64,000 nt of DNA from Mallotus nudiflorus. Taxonomy: Eukaryota; Streptophyta; Magnoliopsida; Malpighiales; Euphorbiaceae. Of the stretch, positions 23,440-35,645 are shown piece after piece. Position 1 is the stretch's first letter. Each line of letters starts with the position of its first letter. The DNA is taken from contig CANTUR010000113.1 in NCBI GenBank assembly GCA_947683625.1, positions 1,921,001 through 1,985,000 on the forward strand, in the 5' to 3' direction. The translations under genes and the position numbers were made by a program. The notes under the pieces were generated by a model. It did not search any database and had not been told where the DNA came from. It worked only from the letters and a program-made list of their open reading frames with translations.

Positions 23440-25330
23440 CTCTCCTTCAGGTGGCTGACATAACAGTTTTTCTTGCATTTCCTCATCCTTGTTGTCTTAC
23501 ACTAGGTTCTCAATGATTTGTTCATTAAAGATCTCATTCCTAGGAACATCACACTAAGCATATTGACAGATTCCTCTTCACTGAGGTAGGACTTCCCATG
23601 TCCTTCTTTAACAAAACTCTCATTTGGTGGTTTTTTTTTCTTTCCATCCTTTCATACCTTATTTATGCATGTTTCCTCCTTGTCTAATAATTTTTCATCA
23701 TCAAACTCATCACCCCACCCTTTAGGCACAATTGACTCAATGGGTATATTATAAGAAAGTGGTTTAGTGTAGAATAACTTATAGTTAAATTTGCCTGAAG
23801 GCTATCTTAATAAGTCTTCAACTCCTTCCACAACTTTAGGGGCATTAGGAGATTTCTCATTGGTTTTAAAGTTTAAGTCCTCCAAGGAGTTTAGCATTTT
23901 TTCCTCACTAACTCCCAAGTTGATCGTCATAGTGGTTGGGGATGGAACATTTTGGTAGTTTGAGAAAGGATTATTTCTAGTGCTTGGGTTTTTAGGGCTT
24001 ATGATTTTTTCAGAGTGTAGAAGGTTTTGGATTTCACGTCTGAGGCGGGTATAAGTGTCTGTGGAATGGCCAATAATTGGGTGGAATTTTCAATAACTGT
24101 TCAGGTCATATCTTAAGACATTTGGGCTTGGCAATTTAGAAAAGGTGAGGGTTCTGAGTAAATCTGTTTGTATTAAGCAGTCTAAGACTTTAGACAAAGG
24201 TTGGTTAAAAGTAGAGAATCTCCTTAGTTGTTGAATAGCATGCACTTCCATAACCCGGTTAGTGCTTCCTTGCTGTATGCCCCCAGTTGGATAGTTTCTT
24301 ACCCTAGTAGTTCTAGAGCTCTTCTTTTTCTCACTCTTAATTTCCTTAGCTTGTAATCCATCAACATAAAGGTCCATAAATGTTTTAGCATTCATCATTT
24401 GTAACCTTTCAACCAGATTAGGTGACACATTTCAAACTATCATCCTAACCTGATCTTTCTTAGCTAGTTTATTTTTCATTAATCTTGTCTTATTCATGAA
24501 TCTACTTAAAAAGTTTAAAAGAGATTCATTATGTTTCTTCTTAGTCAATTCCAAATCCCGAATAGACACTTCCAACTTGGTGTTATAATCATATTATTTC
24601 AAGAAAGCAGTACATAATTCTTTCCAATCAACCTAAATAGATTTCTTTAATCTATGATACCAGTTCACAATCATTTTCTCTAAGGATAATATAAATAACT
24701 TAATGACTATTGTTGATAGGGCTTTAGTGGTGCTCATAGTTATTGTATACTGACTAAGGTGGATCATTGGATCTCCAGTTCCATTTAACTTCTGTAATTT
24801 GGGCATTTTAAATTTCTCAGGTAATTTATCCCTTTCCATTTGTAACATATCATCAAAATAAAATGAGTATCCCATGCCTTATCCTCTTATTAGCTCCTCC
24901 ATCTTGGATATTTTCTGGGCCAGTGCTTGTATCTGCTTAGACTCATGATCTTGGACCAATTCAAGTGATTCCCTCTTTGCTTTCTCTACCATATAGTTCT
25001 CAACATCCTTAAGTTTCACGTCAGTAGTAAGTGGGTTTCTAGCAACAGGTTAACCTCCATCATTATCAATAGGAGCAGAAGCAATAAATGGAGCACTTAC
25101 AACAGGTGGAATAGCTACAACACCAGGTGCTTGTTCAATTACAAGTGGTGGAATAGCAATAGCAGGTGGCATTAATCCAGCTAAGGCTTGTCTTAGTTCA
25201 TCTTGCATTATGGCTCTCATGTCATCCATTAAAGCTCTTTTAATGTCTTATAAGGTCTAGTTTCTTCCTTATTATTGTTCCATTTCTTTTGTTTGAGTTG
25301 GTGTAGCTTCTACGTAAAGCAAGTTAACAG
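23440..25330 (-). pseudogene. gag of element A
   Basis: Fragments on the minus strand give a near full-length Gag. An N-terminal acidic and proline-rich part is followed by a capsid region (24875-24633, with FKMPKLQKLNGTGDP and SLEKMIVNWYHRL), then LERLQMMNAKTF-type sequence with VHAIQQLRRFSTFNQPLSKVLD (24428-24090), then a decayed zinc-knuckle-like motif. The last part matches B at 13019-13342. Stops and frameshifts inactivate it. Element C encodes the same architecture (51079-52617). Confidence 0.75.
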
Positions 25331-25564
25331 GGCTTTTTTCCAATCATCTAAGGATGTCTTTAGCTATTAATTTTGAACTTGAATAAGTTCTCACTAGTCT
25401 ATCACCTTTTTATTTTCAAACACAGGAATACTTAGATGAATCTATAATGGCTGAAAAATAAAGCATTAGTATGATGCATGAATTATATGTAATGCATGTG
25501 TTATGCAATAAGTAGCAAGTCAACCTAAGTATACAAATAACAATTCAAGTGTATAACATCCTTC

Positions 25565-25690
25565 TAACCTTATTCCTCCCGTACATGAGTTCAATGGCAA
25601 GTCTCTTTTTCTAAGATTTTTAGTCTTGGCCTTAATATCAACAGGGGATATTAAGAACCGATGTGCATGCCAAATCTCTCAAAGCAATAA
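25565..25690 (-). other. Conserved leader block of element A
   Basis: Minus-strand counterpart of 11940-12090 in B: it retains TATCCCCTGTTGATATTAAG, then TCTTAGAAAAAGAGACT and GGGAGGAATAAGG. It lies between the primer-binding site and gag. Confidence 0.55.
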
Positions 25691-26203
25691 AAGTATAGAA
25701 ACAACATTTTTAGGTATAAAAGATTAGCCCAATCATTATTAACCCAGATGGCCCTCAAAAGTATAGGCTTGGGCCTCTATAGATAGAAATACCTTATGGC
25801 AACATTCACAAGCAATTTGGGTAAATCCTATAGGAAGTAACTAGGCCATTATATGAGTTGAGTCTGGTGGAAAGATTAAGGTTCCCTTAGCAAGATGCCC
25901 TCCTTTAAGACTTAAGTTACAGGCCAAGGTCAGAAGGGCCCGGCATGCTTTGCAAACTTGAGAGAAGACTACCCCCCTTTAGTACTTAGGTTACAGACTC
26001 TGGTCATATGAGTCCGGTAATCTCTCTTGAACCGAGTTAAGACTAAGAGTGATAGTTAGTCAATCTATAATCCCATGAAGCTAGTGGAATCATGGAACCA
26101 AAAACCAACGCCATCGGTTAATAGGGACATGTAGAATGAATGCAAGAATAAAATAATAATTAATAAAACAATTCTAAAAAACACAAGTAGAAGCAATATC
26201 TCT

Positions 26204-26222
26204 TATCCCTAATGAAGTCACT
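26204..26222 (-). other. Primer-binding site of element A
   Basis: On the minus strand AGTGACTTCATTAGGGAT follows the 5' LTR by two to three bases. It aligns with TGGTGGCTCCACTAGGGAT in B. The differences are mostly transitions. Confidence 0.65.
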
Positions 26223-26224
26223 AC

Positions 26225-28232
26225 TGTAGACGGCGAGGTTTAGCGCTCATCCAAGATTTTAGCAATCGCGATACTATTTGAGCTCAGAGCTCTAGAGAAC
26301 TCACTACTATATCACAAAGACATAGCGTGGAGATGAGGAGTCGCCACCCAGGGTAATAACTGGGACAATTCAAAGGTAGTTGTAACTCAATTCTCTAAAA
26401 GAGAGTTAGCAACACAACCGGGAGATTCTGAATACAAAATACTAACTTCTTTTAATTTTATATTCATTTAGAATTACCTTATTAATTACTAATCATTCCA
26501 TATTTACATGTAATTTCATTTAAACTCTAATTTAGCATACATCCAACTCCAAAGGCAATTAGTCATGAAAAAGCATACAAGCAATGCATTCATAAATCGC
26601 AACGTCTCTAAATTAGTCTAATCTACATTAATTTTAATTATATGGGCTAAATCTACCTGTTTTATTTACAAATGAGTCTAAAAGCTAATAGGCCTAATTC
26701 TTATTTAATTTTAATTTTAATTTAAATGAGCCTAAGCTATTGATTTTAATTTTAAAGGAATCAGCTTAAGTCTATTTTTTAAAAAAGAAATTAGATTAGT
26801 GGGCCTAAATCTAATTTTAAATTAAATGAAGTGATCCTAAATCTATTTATTTTAAAAAGAAAATGCTTTAAATGAGTTGAGTGAAGTATAAGTTAATTTT
26901 AATTAAACTAAAATGGGCCTAAATCTATTAACCTAAATGGCCCTAAATTAATTTTGAAGTTAAATAAACTAAAAACCAATTTTTATGAACCTATTTTATT
27001 AGTAAGTTGGACCTATCGTAAGCTTAGGGTCCAAAATGAATAAAAACAAACAAACCTTAATTTTAATTGAGCTTTTATCAAGTGAACTTAATTTACTACT
27101 TAATTTTATAGTGCAGAAAAATTAAATATTTCACTATTTCCCACTATTATAGTGATTATAATGATCTACTGAAAAATTATAATAAAATTATATAAACCCA
27201 AAAATAAATAAATAAAACACAGAAATAAAAATTAACAAAATAATAAAACCCTAATAATCTACATAAAATTAAAACAGGATTTTAATTCATGACATTTCAT
27301 AGATCTTCATAGGTGGATTTTTTATTCAATCACTTGACTCCATCCTCTTCTCCATTTAGATTACTCTCACCATCAGGAAACATAAACAAACAATAAATAA
27401 GATTAAATAAAAGAAACAAACAAAAAGAATAAGGATAAAAATATAGTAAAAAATGGTTAAAAAATTAACAAAACAAAAAGAATAAATTAAACTAAAATGA
27501 AAAAACAGAGAAATAAATAAATAAGAAAGAAAGAATAGAGGGATGCAAATGAATATAAAGATGTTGTTTAATTCTTCTCAGAGTGTGATTTTGATCACTG
27601 TTTTTAATGGAATCTAAAGAACTCCTTCTCCTTTCAAGGCTCACTGCTTTCGTTTAAAAAAAATTGCCGAAGAACAATTTTTTTCTTTTTTTTTTTTAGA
27701 AAATCTTTCTTTCTATGAAATTTTTCCCTCTGAAATTTTTTTTCTCTCTACTTTCCAAATTTGAGTTTTAGTTTAAGAACAATTTTTTGTTCTGAAAATA
27801 TTTTTTCATTTTTACATTTATCTCAAAAACAATCCAAGAAATTAAGATAAAAGCCATTTCAATTTTTTTCAAAACAAATTTATCTTTCCATTTTTTATTT
27901 AATTAATTAATTTCAACCAATGAAAAATTAGAAAAATAAAATCAAACATTAGAAAATAGGTGTTGGAATCCTATCGAAATTGTACATTTTCGATCGAAAT
28001 TCTATATTTCCGATTCGGAATATTTCAATCCGGTACCCTTTTTTAATTTTCCTTTATTTCAAAATTGACCCACAGAAAAATCAAAAATATTACGATTAAG
28101 TCCTTTAAAACTTTGTAATTTAGCCCTAAATTTTGAAATTGGAAGTTCAAAAGACCTATTCATAACAAATTGTCATCATCGGATTCTCTATCGCATCTAC
28201 ATATCAATGTATCTCGAAATTGGGTGCTTACA
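26225..28232 (-). repeat. 5' LTR of element A
   Basis: On the plus strand it runs TGTAGACGGCGAGG...AAATTGGGTGCTTACA. Its inner (U5) end carries GAGGAGTCGCCACCCAGGG at about 26336, which in the element's own orientation reads CCCTGGGTGGCGACTCCTC, resembling the primer site. It pairs with 4266-6422. Confidence 0.9.
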
Positions 28233-28864
28233 ATAGTCAGGGAATATTTCAAAAAAAAATGTTAAATTGGGGTGTTAGTGTTGTCATGTGTAAGTATTTG
28301 CATATGATGTGCATTGTTCACATTTTGAATCTAATTGTCCAAAAGAGTTTAAAAGAAGTCACTAACTCTATTAGAAAAGTTAGATAATGTGTGAAGTGTA
28401 TTAAAAACTCTCATGCTAGACCTAGAAAATTTAAAGAATGTGTTGAGTTAGTTGAATCAAAAGTATGTCTGTTTGTCTTTAGATGTTCCAACAATGTGTA
28501 ACTCCACCTATTTGATGCTTAAAACTGCATGTGATTTTGAAAAGGCATTTTTTAAATATAATGAACAAGAGTTTTCATTTAACTCTGATTTGAAATATGA
28601 TGTACCTAATTACTTTGATAGGCTTTCTATTACCAAAATGGTACAATTACTTTAGCACTTCAATGATATAACTTTGAAATTTTCTAATTCTCATTATATC
28701 ACTTCAAACACCATATTTTATGAGATATCAAATTTATGTTGCATATTGCATAAGTGGAAACTGTCTGATGACTTGAATGTTAGATCAATGGGACTTATTA
28801 TAAATTAGAAGTTTGATAAATATTAGGGTGATACAAACAAAATAAACAATATAATTTTTATGGC
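28233..28864 (+). pseudogene. hAT transposase, C-terminal part
   Basis: Continues the transposase cut at 4265. Translated pieces include the cysteine/histidine-region word LNLIVQKGLKEVTNSI (about 28330), CNSTYLMLKTACDFEKAF (about 28496) and KFDKY then GDTNKINNIIFMA (about 28810-28862). All are in the order known for RICESLEEPER-like proteins. Stops interrupt it. The expected LDPRYK block and dimerisation domain after 28864 are absent, so the element is truncated on the right, about 0.55 kb before the LLG start codon. Confidence 0.8.
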
Positions 28865-29419
28865 TAATGATTTGTATCTTAGAGAAAAACTTTATTAATA
28901 ATCATTATTAATAATAGTACAATACAATACACATTCTATAATAATAAAAAATATATATTAAAAAAATAAGTCCCTCTTAAATCTCCAGTTAAATAATGAA
29001 ACTTGAGACCAAAACAAAAGTAGAACTACGTGTGTAACATTTTCCTGCCTGCCTGGCTGTCTAGATGAGACCCACCATCTCTATCACCGTCAACCACCCA
29101 AAAAAAAAGTGATAATTAAATTTGCATTAATTTGATTACTAAATTACAGATAGTAGAAACTGAAGGAGCAATAGCTGCTGTTTTTCTCTTTTGTGTATGA
29201 CCCATTTTTCGCGTTATTTGCTGGAACCCACTTCTCCTCTTCTTTCATCATACTCGTACTGTCTTTTTCCATTTTTTTCCCTCTATTCAACTTCTCTCTG
29301 TTTTTCAATTGAGGCCCAAGTCCAGATCTCTCTAAAGTTCTGAAATTTATCGTTTGCAGAGCGAAGAATCAACATAGACATATAGGAACCAGAAAGAAAT
29401 AAAGAAAGAGAAAGGAAAA
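28865..29419 (+). promoter_or_regulatory. Upstream region and 5' UTR of the LLG gene
   Basis: No coding sequence. An AT-rich part (28865-29010) next to the truncated hAT element gives way to pyrimidine-rich sequence (29210-29340: repeated CTTCTC, TTTTTCC, CTCTCTG), as in many plant core promoters and leaders. A purine-rich stretch (AAAGAAAGAGAAAGGAAAA) directly precedes the ATG. No clear TATA box was found. Confidence 0.45.
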
Positions 29420-32400
29420 ATGGGGTTGAATTGGTGTTGTAAAAGTATTTTCTTGTTGTTGTTGATGATGGTTCTCTTTGCTACTTCCTTTTCTTCTACT
29501 TCTAGTTTTATTTCAGGTATTCTTGCTTTAGTCAATGTATAAGTTTCTGGTTTTTTTTTTTTGCTTGTTAATTGAATTGTTGTTTTCAAAATATTGTCTA
29601 ATGCTTTTTTTTTTGTATTTGCTATTGATTTGGATCCAGATTCTGTTTTTGTTTCTCATGGTTCTACTGGCAGGAATCTGCTACAGGCTAAGAAAGGTTC
29701 TTCTTCTTTGCTTGTTACTTTCTTTTAATTTTTTCTTTTTGTGGGTGCAAGCTGGGATTTCAAACTCTGATCTTGGAACACTTTGTGGATCTTGATTGCA
29801 ATGCATTGTTATGGGATCTATGTGCTCCCAGTTATACACCTTTTGTTCTATGCCTCTTCTTCTAGTTAAGAAATAATGTTGTACAAAGATTTTTTTTGTT
29901 TTTTTTATCAATCACGAAGGATACTCATTTCAGGGGCGGAACTAGGACATTGAGTTGTGGTACTACCAAACTGATTGAATAAATTTATTAGTAAAAATTT
30001 TCCATTATAATATATTATAATTTACATTTATAAATAATATACTAAAGTACAAATAATAGTTCATAAAAAGATTGGTATGTTGTTCCCAAAAAAAAAGATT
30101 GTTATGTAAAAAAATATATATTTTTTAATAATAACCATGTAATAGTGATTGAATCTGGTATATACAAAAGAAAAATAGTCACTAAAAAAATAAAAAGAAA
30201 AAGAGATAATTTTTTAGATTGATGAGACATTGAAATGTATATCCTTATGATATATCATATGTGAAGTCTATTCATTTTTTAAAACACTTCATATAAATAT
30301 AGAATTGAATTTAGGTGGACAATTGAAGAATTTTGAAAATATAGAAGAAAGAAAAAAATTAAAGAAAAGAGATGTTTAAGAGACAAAAATGTGAAAGAAG
30401 GAATAGGTAGTGAAGAGTTCAAGTATATTTTAAGGTAAATTTTACTTATTTTTTTAATTAAATTTATTTTTTGGGCTTAACTAAATAAAGTTTTTAGTTT
30501 TATAGAGGTCATGTCTCATATAAAGTTAAAATGAAAAGTTGCTTTAAATTGTTTAAATTGAAGGGGAGCCAATAAATAAAATACTATATATACATATATG
30601 CAAAAGAAAATTTTTCAAATTCTAAGGGGGGGACTAGTTGCCTTAGTAGTTCCGCCCCTGACTCATTTGCATTGCTTCTATTGTTTCCTTACATGACTTA
30701 ACTTCTAACATAAATTTAATTGATCACTGTTGTGGTGTTTAATCCTAGGAATTTAATTCAGTTGCTGTCATGTTGTTTCTTTACTGCAGTGTTAGTTAGA
30801 CTAAGTCCTAGTATTTACATGACTTTTGGTTGTAAAGCAACAACCACACAAATAGTGATAACCAATCAATTGCTATCTGATTTAGACTAGTTTTTTTCTT
30901 GGTGTTTGAGATTATATGGTGGACTTCCTTGCTTGAATATTTGTTAGCATGGGTTGTTAAACCTTGTATAAGATTCAGTCACCTGTATCAATGTATTATG
31001 GTATTGAGGATATATATGCACTCTCAATGACTGATATTATATTGTCTCAATTATTGCTAAATCTCCACTCAGAAAGAGAAATTATTCTAGCTCTTGAGAT
31101 TGAGATATACAATGAGTCCTGATTGCTATGATATTGTTTCTGCTTGTGTGTAGATTTATTGCAATATAACCCTATAAGAAATGTAATCATTCCTTAATTC
31201 ACATAACATGATTTTTGTATTTTATGGTACACTTGTATGCTTATTTGGGTCTACTGAAAACTTATGTCAAAAAAATGTGCATACAATTAGCTGACATTTA
31301 TATTTTGAGCATTGTGCATCGATACTGCTTTGTAGTTCTCATAGTTTTGTCTCCTGTGTTTGCATTTATCATTTAATGTTTGATTGTTTTAAATTTTGTA
31401 AGATGTTTGTGTAAATTTGAGTCACATTTCAATTAAAGTGACTTGCAAGGCAGAACTTTACCTAATCCCTTTGCAAATTACGTTGACATGTCCTGTGCTT
31501 ATGAAGTCAAGAGTCATGTGGGAGCTTATAAAGATCATCAAAATATTTTGTAAAAGTTTAAAGGGAATGGTAGGATTTAAAGGAATATCATGTTGTGTTT
31601 AGGGCAGAGTGGGGATCAAGGAGATCCCAAGCTGTTTTGAGAAATTGAGCCAAAAATACCTAGAACCGAAAATCTCATATGTCAATTTGACTTTTTCCAA
31701 ACCAAAACAATTATAGTTCAAGTTTCTATCTCTTGGATTCTCCAAACCAAGACCCATACTAATCAACTTCAATTATATTGAACTGAACAACTAATGATTT
31801 GAAAGAGTTAGCATTCAATCTTGTAAATTGAAATATTTATTATTTCAATAACTTATATTACTAATTATTAAATGCTTTGTTTTATAATTGCTAATTGATA
31901 GAATTCAAATCGTGTATTATAAATGAAGTTAGAGTTATTTCACTAATTACATCAGGCTCATTGATATTGGATAACCTACTAACTTAACTTGTAACGTAAA
32001 CTAATAAATGTCATGTTAATTGTTTGGTGTAAAGAAGATGCACTCATTAATCAAATGATTTCAAATCACAAAAAAATTAATATTAAGTTGATAAATAACG
32101 TCTTTAAAAAATAAGAGAATATTATTATATAATTTATTCTAATAATAATAATAATAATTAAATTGTTAATTTATCATATATGTTCAAATCATACTATATA
32201 ATTTTTAAGATTTAGTTTGTAAATGGTATTTATAAAAGGAAGACAATATTAGCAAAATATATATAATATTTATTCATAATTAATTTTTTAAATTTAATTT
32301 TAGGTATATAAGTTTGAAATTAAACTACAAAATTTTAATCAAAATTTAATTTAAATTAGATAACTAAATTTAATTGTAAGCATATTAGATTTTTTTAAGA

Positions 32401-33776
32401 GTTAATTTATAAAGTTATTGAAAATTTCCATCTTTGTCCTGAAAAGCTCTATATCATCCTGATTTTTGAGATTGTACAGAGTAGAGATTTAAGATTTCCA
32501 GTTAAATTTTTAAATTAGACTAAATTTAAGTTTAGGCATATTAGATTTTATTAAGGGTTTATTTTTAAATTCTTAGAAAATTTCCATCTCTGTCCTGAAA
32601 ATCTCCATATCATCCTGATTTTTGAGACTGTACAGAGTAGAGATTTAAGATTTCCGTTTGTTTCTGGTTACTTCTATTTTGAATTGTCCATTTTCCAGTT
32701 GGGTCCAAAGACTCTTAGTTTTCCGGAATTCTCCGAACCATGCTCAGCCCTAAACTGAGTTTCATAGTTTGAAACTCTGGGGCAAACTGGAATATTTAGT
32801 TATTGAAATTTGTTGTGGAAATTGTCAACTGAATAAATTCATAATAATCTGTTGATGGATATTAGCAGATCAAAAGATATTAAATTGTTAAATACAAGCC
32901 TTAAGACTGGAAATTCCAACATTTCTTCATTCTACATGATTTAGCGATTAGTAGATTTTTCTGATGGATTGGTTTCTGGTCCTGTTCACATATTTATATT
33001 GATGAAACAGAGTGTTAATCATATCATAAAAGAGAAATCAGCATATCTAATTAAAGCAAGAATGCTACCTGTTGCTGTTGCGCACATTGATTTTGCCTCT
33101 TTTCCATTTAAGTCACCAACAATTCATGATCTTTCACATGGCAACATAGTAATCAATAAATCCAAATGGTGGATTATCTTTGTTCTCTTATATGTGTCTA
33201 TTCATTTTGTATTGGATTTGTTCAGTTTGGATCAAAATTGGCACATGTAATCTCTTGGGCCTTGGATGTACTCGTGCTTTTTATGGCGTGCATAGTAATA
33301 TATCTAAACAGACTCTGATCCCCTAAAACACAATTTCTAATGTTTGTAGCAATTATGTTTCAGGATTGATTGTGGAATAGTATTCTGATGACAAATTGTT
33401 GTATTGCCTTGCAGCTTGCCCAGTAAACTTTGAGTTTCAGAATTATACAATCATCACAAGCCAATGTAAAGGGCCCCAGTACCCTCCTAAAACTTGCTGT
33501 GCAGCATTCAAGGAATTTGCTTGCCCTTTTGCTGATGTATTGAATGACTTAACGAATGATTGTGCATCAACCATGTTCAGCTACATTAACCTCTACGGAA
33601 AATACCCTCCCGGTCTTTTTGCTAGTGAATGTCGGGAAGGAAAGCTGGGCCTTGAATGCCCTGCAACACCGCCATCACAAGTGGCTGATGAACAAAATAA
33701 CCAGATTGTGCAGAGTCCATCTCTATTGCTATTGATCGCATCTGGATTCCTTGTGCTGTTGGTTCACTTGTTTTGA
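29420..33776 (+). CDS. LLG1-like: LORELEI-like GPI-anchored protein (LLG family), three exons
   Basis: Predicted 171-residue extracellular GPI-anchored protein. The family acts as chaperone and co-receptor for FERONIA-type receptor kinases and helps perceive RALF peptides. Exons 29420-29516, 29640-29696 and 33415-33776 are joined by GT-AG introns in phase 1, leaving an intact frame. Residues 1 to about 26 form a signal peptide (MGLNWCCKSIFLLLLMMV). Exon 2 encodes SHGSTGRNLLQAKK, typical of LLG proteins. Exon 3 holds eight cysteines (ACP, SQC, TCC, FAC, NDC, SEC, LEC), the conserved TNDC and FSYINLYGKYPPGLF stretches, and a hydrophobic tail (LLLLIASGFLVLLVHLF) for GPI attachment. Intron 2 is 3.7 kb and contains a MITE, a second degraded inverted-repeat element and a dispersed repeat. 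No defect was seen. The member within the family is not certain. Confidence 0.93.
29931..30660. mobile_element. hAT-type MITE (730 bp) in LLG intron 2
   Basis: Terminal inverted repeats CAGGGGCGGAACTA at the left and TAGTTCCGCCCCTG at the right, with a perfect 8-bp duplication ACTCATTT (29923-29930 and 30661-30668). The 8-bp duplication and CAGGGGCGG ends are those of hAT non-autonomous elements. It has no coding capacity. Intact ends and duplication suggest a fairly young insertion compared with the surrounding debris. Confidence 0.93.
31883..32000. repeat. Dispersed repeat, copy 2
   Basis: Matches 1365-1500 in the same orientation, with the shared core ATAAATGAAGTTAGAGTTAT and GATAACCTACTAA. 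The family is not known to me. Confidence 0.6.
32425..32657. repeat. Duplicated 78-bp block
   Basis: A block beginning TTTCCATCT, then GTCCTGAAAA, and ending GTACAGAGTAGAGATTTAAG occurs at 32425-32502 and again at 32581-32657, a spacing of 156 bp. The copies are close to identical over this block and diverge between. Confidence 0.7.
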
Positions 33777-34017
33777 AGGCTCAAAATGTTGATTCTGTTC
33801 TTTCTTCAGTAATTGTTTCTTAACCGCGTCTGAACTACAATACCTTCATTTTGTTTAAAACTGTTGAAACTATTCTTTAATTTGTATACTGGTTTGTGTT
33901 TGCTTCCCCTAGGGCTTGCAGATTGAATGATTCCTCCTAAATTCAAATTCCAGGTCACCTTCTTTCATTTTTTTTTTTTTAAATCTCTGTTTTCTATGTT
34001 TTACTCTCTTTAATTTA
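33777..34017 (+). other. 3' UTR and downstream region of LLG
   Basis: The sequence after the TGA is moderately AT-rich with no open frame on the gene strand. No single polyadenylation signal stands out. The minus-strand frame at 33909-34091 is low-complexity and is not called. Confidence 0.4.
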
Positions 34018-34795
34018 AGGGCTGTTGGTGGGGGAAAAGCCACATGTTTATGGTATTTTACAATTTTATTACAACTTTTTAATTTTGGCAAAAATGTCCT
34101 ATTTTATAAAAAATGCTTGACAATTTTACAATTTTATAAACCTATATATTACCCTTATTAATTTACTACTTCATAATAATTTATTAGTTTATTAGTATAA
34201 AAAATTCAAACATTTGAAATTTTTTACAATTTTATCATAACTTTAAATTTTAATAAAATATGTTAATTTCACCAATTTATTTAATTTTCATACATTTAAA
34301 ACTAAACAAAAAAACATAGACATAATAATTAAATTAAATTAAATTTACTATCAAGAAATTGTTAATTTATAAATGATTATCATTATAATAATTTAAAAAA
34401 TTATTACTCTTAATAATTTAAATTTTTTTATTATATATATAGCAATTTATATATTTAAAAATTTACGACATGTGAATTTAGTTTTTCAGTGATCATTTCA
34501 ACACTTTTTATTTAATTTTAATCAAATAATTTTAAGACAATATCTTTAAAATTTAAAAATTGTTAAAATCATAATCGTTTAGATTTTCTGTCAATAAACT
34601 CTTATAAATTTTATAATACAAAGAATAAATTTGACATTTTATAAATATCACATTAACATCTTTTATTTAATTTTAATCAAATACTTATTTGTGTTAAAAT
34701 TACCAATAATTAGCTTGGGACATTTTTACCAACATTAAAAATTGATAACAAAATTGTAAGATGTGGTAAAGCTTGGATTGTTCTGGCCTTATTTT
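34018..34795. mobile_element. Possible degenerate MITE with inverted ends
   Basis: Left: AAGGGCTG..., then AAGCCACAT... and TTTTACAATTTTATTA. Right, reversed: AAGGCCAG..., then TTTACCACAT and CTTACAATTTTGTTA. The order and spacing of these words are similar, which suggests inverted terminal regions of an AT-rich element. Target duplication is not clear. Confidence 0.3.
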
Positions 34796-35645
34796 AATTA
34801 TTGTTATGCTACCGTCTGGCATCTGTAATTTTTTATTTTTACTTTTTTTTTCTTCTTGGAAATAATCTTGCATCTGTACTTTTGATCATGCCAAATTGGC
34901 TTCCAAGATGTGATGGGGCTGGGATTTATTTCAACTTTATGTTAGTTTTCAAATAAATTATAAATTAAGGGTAAAAAAATAATAAACAAAATTATTTTCA
35001 TCATTGACAAAATATATCCACCAGTCAAAATAGAGTAACACTTTTTTTTAATTTTAGGCATTTCCGTCACTTTTTTTTTTTAACTTCAAAAGGGCCAAAT
35101 CCAAGTGTTTTTGAATTTTTTTTAACAAAATTTTTTTCATTTTAATATTATAATAATTATGATTTTCTTAATTATGAAAATAATATTATAATTATAAATA
35201 TTATAATTTTTATTTTAATTTTAATATGATTATTTTAATTTAATTATAATAATATTTAAAATAATATTATTATTTTATTATTAATGTATTATGAGTAATA
35301 ATATATTGAATAATATTATTTATTTGTAAAAAACTTAAAATTGACTCGAGTTAATCGGATAAAATATCTGAATAATAATATATGAATAATATTATTTATT
35401 AAATTCCTCATCTTCATTAAATTCATCATTTTTTATTTAAATATTATAATGATTATAATCAATTAATTAAAATAATATTAAAAATAATATCATAAGTATT
35501 ATAATTTTTCTTTTTTTAATTTTAACATTAATATGATTATTTTAGTATGTGTTGTCTGATTAGCCTAGTTTTTTTTTTAATTTTTGATTTTTTAATATTG
35601 TAATGATTATTATAAATGAAATTATAATAATTTAAAAAATAATAT
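34796..35645. other. AT-rich intergenic region, no gene
   Basis: Strongly AT-rich, with repeated TTATAATTTTTATTTTAATTTTAATATGATTATTTTA-type blocks near 35190-35240 and 35490-35550. Element D inserted at its right edge in AATAT. No gene was seen. Confidence 0.5.

Larger units (their letters stand above)
4266..28232 (-). mobile_element. Element A: non-autonomous Ogre/Tat-like LTR retrotransposon with nested insertions
   Basis: A 24-kb Ty3/gypsy element on the minus strand, inserted into the hAT transposase gene. Its LTRs lie at 4266-6422 and 26225-28232, run TGTAGACGG...GCTTACA on the plus strand, and are flanked by ATAGC/ATAGT (one transition apart). The left copy has decayed ends (TATAAACAG). 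Orientation is set by a pyrimidine tract next to the 4266-6422 LTR (its polypurine tract) and an Arg-tRNA-like primer site next to the 26225 LTR. Without element B and the solo LTR it would be about 11.6 kb. It keeps gag and a linker peptide but no RT, RNase H or integrase was found. It is the same family as B and related to C. Confidence 0.9.
31601..32751. mobile_element. Degraded inverted-repeat element in LLG intron 2
   Basis: The left end TTAGGGCAGAGTGGGGATC (31599-31617) and the reverse of the right end TTAGGGCTGAGCATGGTTC (32752-32734) are imperfect inverted repeats, and similarity fades further inward. Its outline suggests a hAT-like MITE, but no clean 8-bp duplication was found, so the call is tentative. 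It contains the dispersed repeat at 31883-32000 and an internal duplication at 32425-32657. Confidence 0.45.

Noticed and set aside
29535..29911. Open frames of 86 codons (+) and 76 codons (-)
   Set aside because: They lie over LLG exon 2 and its flanking introns; the spliced LLG reading explains the sequence.
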